Assembly (NCBI GenBank): GCA_013335275.1 | Contig: JAAXVX010000051.1 | Span: 1-8,369, forward strand | Source: Bacteroidales bacterium | GTDB taxonomy: Bacteria; Bacteroidota; Bacteroidia; Bacteroidales; UBA932 | DNA length: 8,369 nt | Reading direction: 5' to 3' | Shown here: positions 6,123 to 8,369 of the stretch, piece after piece | How the letters are laid out: the number at the start of each line of letters is the position of its first letter | Numbering within the stretch: position 1 is the stretch's first letter | The notes under the pieces: model-generated | What the model saw: the letters and a program-made list of their open reading frames with translations, nothing else | The model's database searches: none | What the model was told of the DNA's origin: nothing | Program-made: the position numbers and the translations under genes

Positions 6123-6995
6123 CTAGTCGGGCCAGGTTGTGGTGATGCCGTTGTCGGACCAGGTTTCGGTGACGCCGTTGAAGGTGACAATTTTGTTTAC
6201 GCCGTATGATGTCTGTGAGATAAGCTCTACAACGATATGGTCTATTCTCGATGATAAGACATCGTCGGATACAAAAAGCTCAATCTTGCCTTTTACTGCA
6301 ATATACTGAGGGATTATATTTGAATAATTGCCGGTAAAACGGGGAACAAACTTCAGAGGAGTCTTTATCGAATACTGTACAGAAAGGAAATCCCTTATAA
6401 AGTCGACGCCGTATGGCATATAGTTCCCGCTTCCGCTCACAGTGTATTCATAAAGAGAATTGGGATACAATGCTCCTGAGGTTGAACCTGTAATGGTATA
6501 ATCGGCAGCGAAATTGTCGTTGTAACCCGGTTTTTCAGATACAGTAACCTTCCACGCTTTTTCTCCTGTACACTCAATAACAACAAAGAGAGGGGTAATT
6601 TGAGACTCATATGCATATGCCGGATTCTCGGCTCTTGCCTCCCACTTTGCACCAACAGTATGAAGTGATTTGCTGTCGGGTTTAATTACATATACATTGT
6701 TCGCAGGCCTGATTGTCCACAGCCCGGAACTTTGAGTCATCCCGTAATTGGGCAAATACTTAGCGGAGATTCCGGCCTTTTCGCTTTCGGGAGATGTAAG
6801 ATACAAATCGAGCTTAATGGCAAGATCTGCAATTTCCAGTACACTGGAGATATTTGAGTTGGTATTGTTGTAAATGACCACGCCTGCCAGAGTTGGTTTG
6901 GGCCTGTATCCGCTCTCTTCAATAATGCAGGAAGTGAATGTCGAAATTGCTGCTAAAATGAGAGCAGCAGATAAAATTGGTTTTTTTATATTCAT
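6123..6995 (-). CDS. Hypothetical lipoprotein with C-terminal tandem repeat
   Basis: 290 residues, not recognised as a named family. The N-terminus is a lipoprotein signal: Lys4-Lys5, a hydrophobic stretch (7-19) and the lipobox 'FTSC' with Cys23. Glu-Glu at +3/+4 after the cysteine is acidic, which in Bacteroidota can favour surface export, though this is not a strict match. The body is rich in Tyr, Ser, Thr and Asn with alternating hydrophobic residues, so a beta-sandwich-like outer-membrane lipoprotein is plausible. The last 18 residues are two tandem 9-mers, 'NGVTETWSD' and 'NGITTTWPD'. The start is fixed by a strong Shine-Dalgarno sequence and the lipobox spacing. It begins 2 nt after the stop of the beta-barrel gene, so the two products are probably made together and may act together at the outer membrane. 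The 3' end abuts a 12-mer repeat copy. Confidence 0.8.
   Translation of the reverse strand: MNIKKPILSAALILAAISTFTSCIIEESGYRPKPTLAGVVIYNNTNSNISSVLEIADLAIKLDLYLTSPESEKAGISAKYLPNYGMTQSSGLWTIRPANNVYVIKPDSKSLHTVGAKWEARAENPAYAYESQITPLFVVIECTGEKAWKVTVSEKPGYNDNFAADYTITGSTSGALYPNSLYEYTVSGSGNYMPYGVDFIRDFLSVQYSIKTPLKFVPRFTGNYSNIIPQYIAVKGKIELFVSDDVLSSRIDHIVVELISQTSYGVNKIVTFNGVTETWSDNGITTTWPD
6126..6179 (-). repeat. Imperfect 27-nt tandem duplication at the lipoprotein C-terminus
   Basis: Units 6153-6179 and 6126-6152 match at 23 of 27 positions and encode NGVTETWSD and NGITTTWPD, directly before the TAG stop. The codons here (AAC GGC GTC ACC) are richer in G+C than in the rest of the gene. Confidence 0.85.
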
Positions 6996-6997
6996 CG

Positions 6998-7681
6998 TTA
7001 TCTCCTCCAGTCTTTTTTAGGTGTGAAACGGTATCCGGCTCCCATTGTGAATAATCCGAGAGTACCAACAGATTGTACCTCTGCAAACCAGAAAAATTTC
7101 CGGCCCAGAGATATACCAAAGCCGGTGAGCTGAATCGATGGTCCCCATTCAATATTTGTCTCGTTTGCACCAGTAGCATGGCGCCCCTCGGCAAAATTCT
7201 GGAACATGACTCCAAAGCCAAGTCCTACAGAAGAGTACATCCGTATCCATTCACGGTTGAACCAGGCAAAACGCATGGTTGGTGTGAAGAAGAAGCTGTT
7301 TGCTGTCTCCCTGTCCACGACTGAATCGTCAATGGTGTTATAGATGTTTTGAAATGTGCCCGCATAGGTGAGAACGGCTCCCAGCTCGAGCCACTTTGCA
7401 ACCTTTACGGACTGACTGATGTTAATTGCACCGGTAGAATATTTATTCCCGGTGTAGCTTTGAGCGTTGCGATAACTTTCTGGTAAAGATGGCATAATGC
7501 AATCGTGCCCCAGGTTATCAAAAAAATCGTAGGTTAGTGGAAGTAATCCCTGGCTGACCCTAAAGTCGGCCTCAACATTAAATTTGTTGCTTTTCTGGGC
7601 AAAGCGGAAGTTGTGCTGCCCAAATGCCATTGTCATAGATGTTATAACAATGACTGTGATTACCATTAATTTTTTGAACAT
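6998..7681 (-). CDS. Small outer-membrane beta-barrel protein
   Basis: 227 residues from the ATG at 7681. This start gives a clean signal peptide: Lys3-Lys4, a hydrophobic stretch to about residue 19, and cleavage after 'AFG' before 'QHNF'. An alternative start at 7732 would add 17 residues before the signal peptide and overlap rimM by 11 nt, and is less likely. The mature part has repeated amphipathic beta-strands with aromatic ends and glycine-rich turns ('LGAVLTYAG', 'VGLGFGVMF', 'TGFGISLGRKFFWFAE', 'LFTMGAGYRF'), consistent with an 8-stranded OmpA/OmpX-like barrel without a peptidoglycan-binding domain. The final strand ends 'GAGYRF' and a short basic tail follows, so the protein does not end in an aromatic residue. 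It has no named family that I recognise. It sits 40 nt after rimM and directly before the lipoprotein gene, its likely partner. Confidence 0.8.
   Translation of the reverse strand: MFKKLMVITVIVITSMTMAFGQHNFRFAQKSNKFNVEADFRVSQGLLPLTYDFFDNLGHDCIMPSLPESYRNAQSYTGNKYSTGAINISQSVKVAKWLELGAVLTYAGTFQNIYNTIDDSVVDRETANSFFFTPTMRFAWFNREWIRMYSSVGLGFGVMFQNFAEGRHATGANETNIEWGPSIQLTGFGISLGRKFFWFAEVQSVGTLGLFTMGAGYRFTPKKDWRR
7002..7008 (-). promoter_or_regulatory. Shine-Dalgarno sequence of the lipoprotein gene
   Basis: On the minus strand GGAGGAG lies 6 nt before the ATG at 6995. It is embedded in the last codons of the barrel gene (TGG AGG AGA TAA), so ribosomes ending the barrel gene are placed to restart at the lipoprotein. 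Other genes in the window show AT-rich leaders instead. Confidence 0.7.
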
Positions 7682-7721
7682 GTAATTTTTTATATTGCAA
7701 GACGAAGATATAAAAAATGCC

Positions 7722-8276
7722 CTAGATATCAAGCAATCCGTCGGGTAGTTCTACAATAATTTCCTTTTTTTGAGAATCAAAATTGATTATAAAGTCTTCG
7801 TGAAGGGGAAGGAGGGTCTCTCCGGACTGATTACCGTTTTTTAATATGCCCAGACACGGGTTGTTGGGATAATCATAAAAACATTTGACAACTCCAATCA
7901 TGTTTCCCACTTTGTCAAGAATGCAAAATCCAATGAGCTGTTCAAATGAGATTAACTCTTCCTGCACGGTTTTTCCTGCTTTTGAATTTTTTCCTTTCGG
8001 GAGTATTTCGATAAAAACAAACTCTCCGGCAACCTCGGTTGCAAGAGCCTCGGTGTCGATGCTCTCAAATTTTACTATTGCCTGATTTTTCCCTTTATCC
8101 TGGATGGTGTCAATAAAAAAAGGGACCGGAAGTCCATCAAAATAGATGAATACCGGTCTCTTTTTATCGATGCCTTTCTGCAAATCAGGAGCGTATCGTA
8201 TTAACAATTCGCCCTTGGTTCCGAATGACTTTAAAACCCTGGCAACAGGCAGCAAGTTATTTGCTGACGTTAGCAT
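7722..8276 (-). CDS. rimM: Ribosome maturation factor RimM
   Basis: 184 residues, a normal RimM length. RimM binds ribosomal protein S19 and assists maturation of the 16S rRNA 3' (head) domain of the 30S subunit in the cytoplasm. The N-terminal RimM domain starts 'LLPVARVLKSFGTKGELLIR' (8-27), matching the family's 'vG.I.k.hGlkGev.v' opening. A linker with low-complexity Lys (95-103) leads to the C-terminal PRC-barrel domain (about 108-184): 'LIGFCILDKVGNMIGVV' and the closing 'LLPLHEDFIINFDSQKKEIIVELPDGLLDI' region (155-184), matching the typical 'P....v..vd...k.i.v.lpeGLld' end. It starts 3 nt after the upstream gene's stop, so the two are coupled. In many bacteria trmD follows rimM; here an outer-membrane barrel gene follows instead. 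The identity is secure. Confidence 0.93.
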   Translation of the reverse strand: MLTSANNLLPVARVLKSFGTKGELLIRYAPDLQKGIDKKRPVFIYFDGLPVPFFIDTIQDKGKNQAIVKFESIDTEALATEVAGEFVFIEILPKGKNSKAGKTVQEELISFEQLIGFCILDKVGNMIGVVKCFYDYPNNPCLGILKNGNQSGETLLPLHEDFIINFDSQKKEIIVELPDGLLDI

Positions 8277-8279
8277 AAG

Positions 8280-8369
8280 CTATGCCTCGGTTGTTTCAGT
8301 CGCTTCGGCAGCAGGTGCCTCTTCTGCAGGAGCAGATTGAGCAACAACTTCTGCTTCTGCTTCGCGGGC
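8280..8369 (-). CDS. rpsP: Probable 30S ribosomal protein S16, C-terminal tail only (5' part outside the window)
   Basis: The last 29 codons of a gene running in from the right edge, ending in TAG at 8280-8282. The visible sequence is an Ala/Glu/Thr-rich, low-complexity tail ('AEEAPAAEATETTEA' at the end). Ribosomal protein S16 in Bacteroidota carries such an acidic alanine-rich extension, and rpsP directly before rimM is a widely conserved order; the gap to rimM is only 3 nt. The conserved S16 core is outside the window, so the call rests on the tail and the neighbour. Another Ala/Glu-rich tail protein cannot be excluded. Confidence 0.7.
   Translation of the reverse strand, partial: AREAEAEVVAQSAPAEEAPAAEATETTEA

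Noticed and set aside
7699..7706. TTCGTCTT on the minus strand before the barrel gene, resembling the ECF -10 element
   Set aside because: At the 22-nt register the -35 position reads TCTAGGG, unlike TGTAACA. Chance match in AT-rich DNA; the same applies to TTCGTCTAA at 6087-6095.
7682..7732. Upstream start at 7732 for the beta-barrel gene
   Set aside because: It would place 17 residues before a good signal peptide and overlap the rimM end; the ATG at 7681 gives a standard exported protein.

Overview
The window looks like chromosomal DNA from a member of the Bacteroidota, most likely Bacteroidales-like. The evidence is AT-rich translation starts mostly without Shine-Dalgarno sequences, an AsmA-like/DUF819/Omp85 envelope cluster, an ECF sigma factor paired with a single-pass anti-sigma-like protein and a DUF4252 protein, and a RimM gene preceded by what appears to be the long Ala/Glu-rich tail of a Bacteroidota ribosomal protein S16. 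No complete mobile element, CRISPR array, tRNA or rRNA is visible.

Left half, plus strand: the 3' part of an AsmA-like gene (2-1546), a DUF819 membrane protein (1586-2752) and a POTRA-less Omp85/BamA-like outer-membrane protein (2766-4037) form a tight envelope cluster. Then comes a regulatory module: ECF sigma factor (4081-4572), an anti-sigma-like membrane protein overlapping it by ATGA (4569-5141), and a secreted DUF4252 protein (5201-5692). Two ECF-type promoter-like sequences in the same 22-nt register lie before the sigma gene and before the DUF4252 gene, which suggests an autoregulated sigma circuit.

Middle (5693-6122): a 430-nt gene-free stretch between convergent transcription units. 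It is not empty. It holds a strong intrinsic terminator, a set of nested inverted repeats (5701-5969) that could fold into a closed multi-hairpin structure, three copies of the 12-mer GGCGGCGAGTTG (one inverted), and a near-perfect bidirectional terminator hairpin (6017-6049). The internal loops of the long hairpin (5760-5915) are purine-rich with two tandem G-A motifs when read as minus-strand RNA, and pyrimidine-rich on the plus strand. This is the best candidate here for something undescribed.

Right half, minus strand, reading right to left: the end of a probable rpsP (8280-8369), rimM (7722-8276), a small outer-membrane beta-barrel protein (6998-7681) and a lipoprotein (6123-6995) translationally linked to it. 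The lipoprotein ends in two tandem 9-residue repeats and its stop codon abuts the third 12-mer copy.
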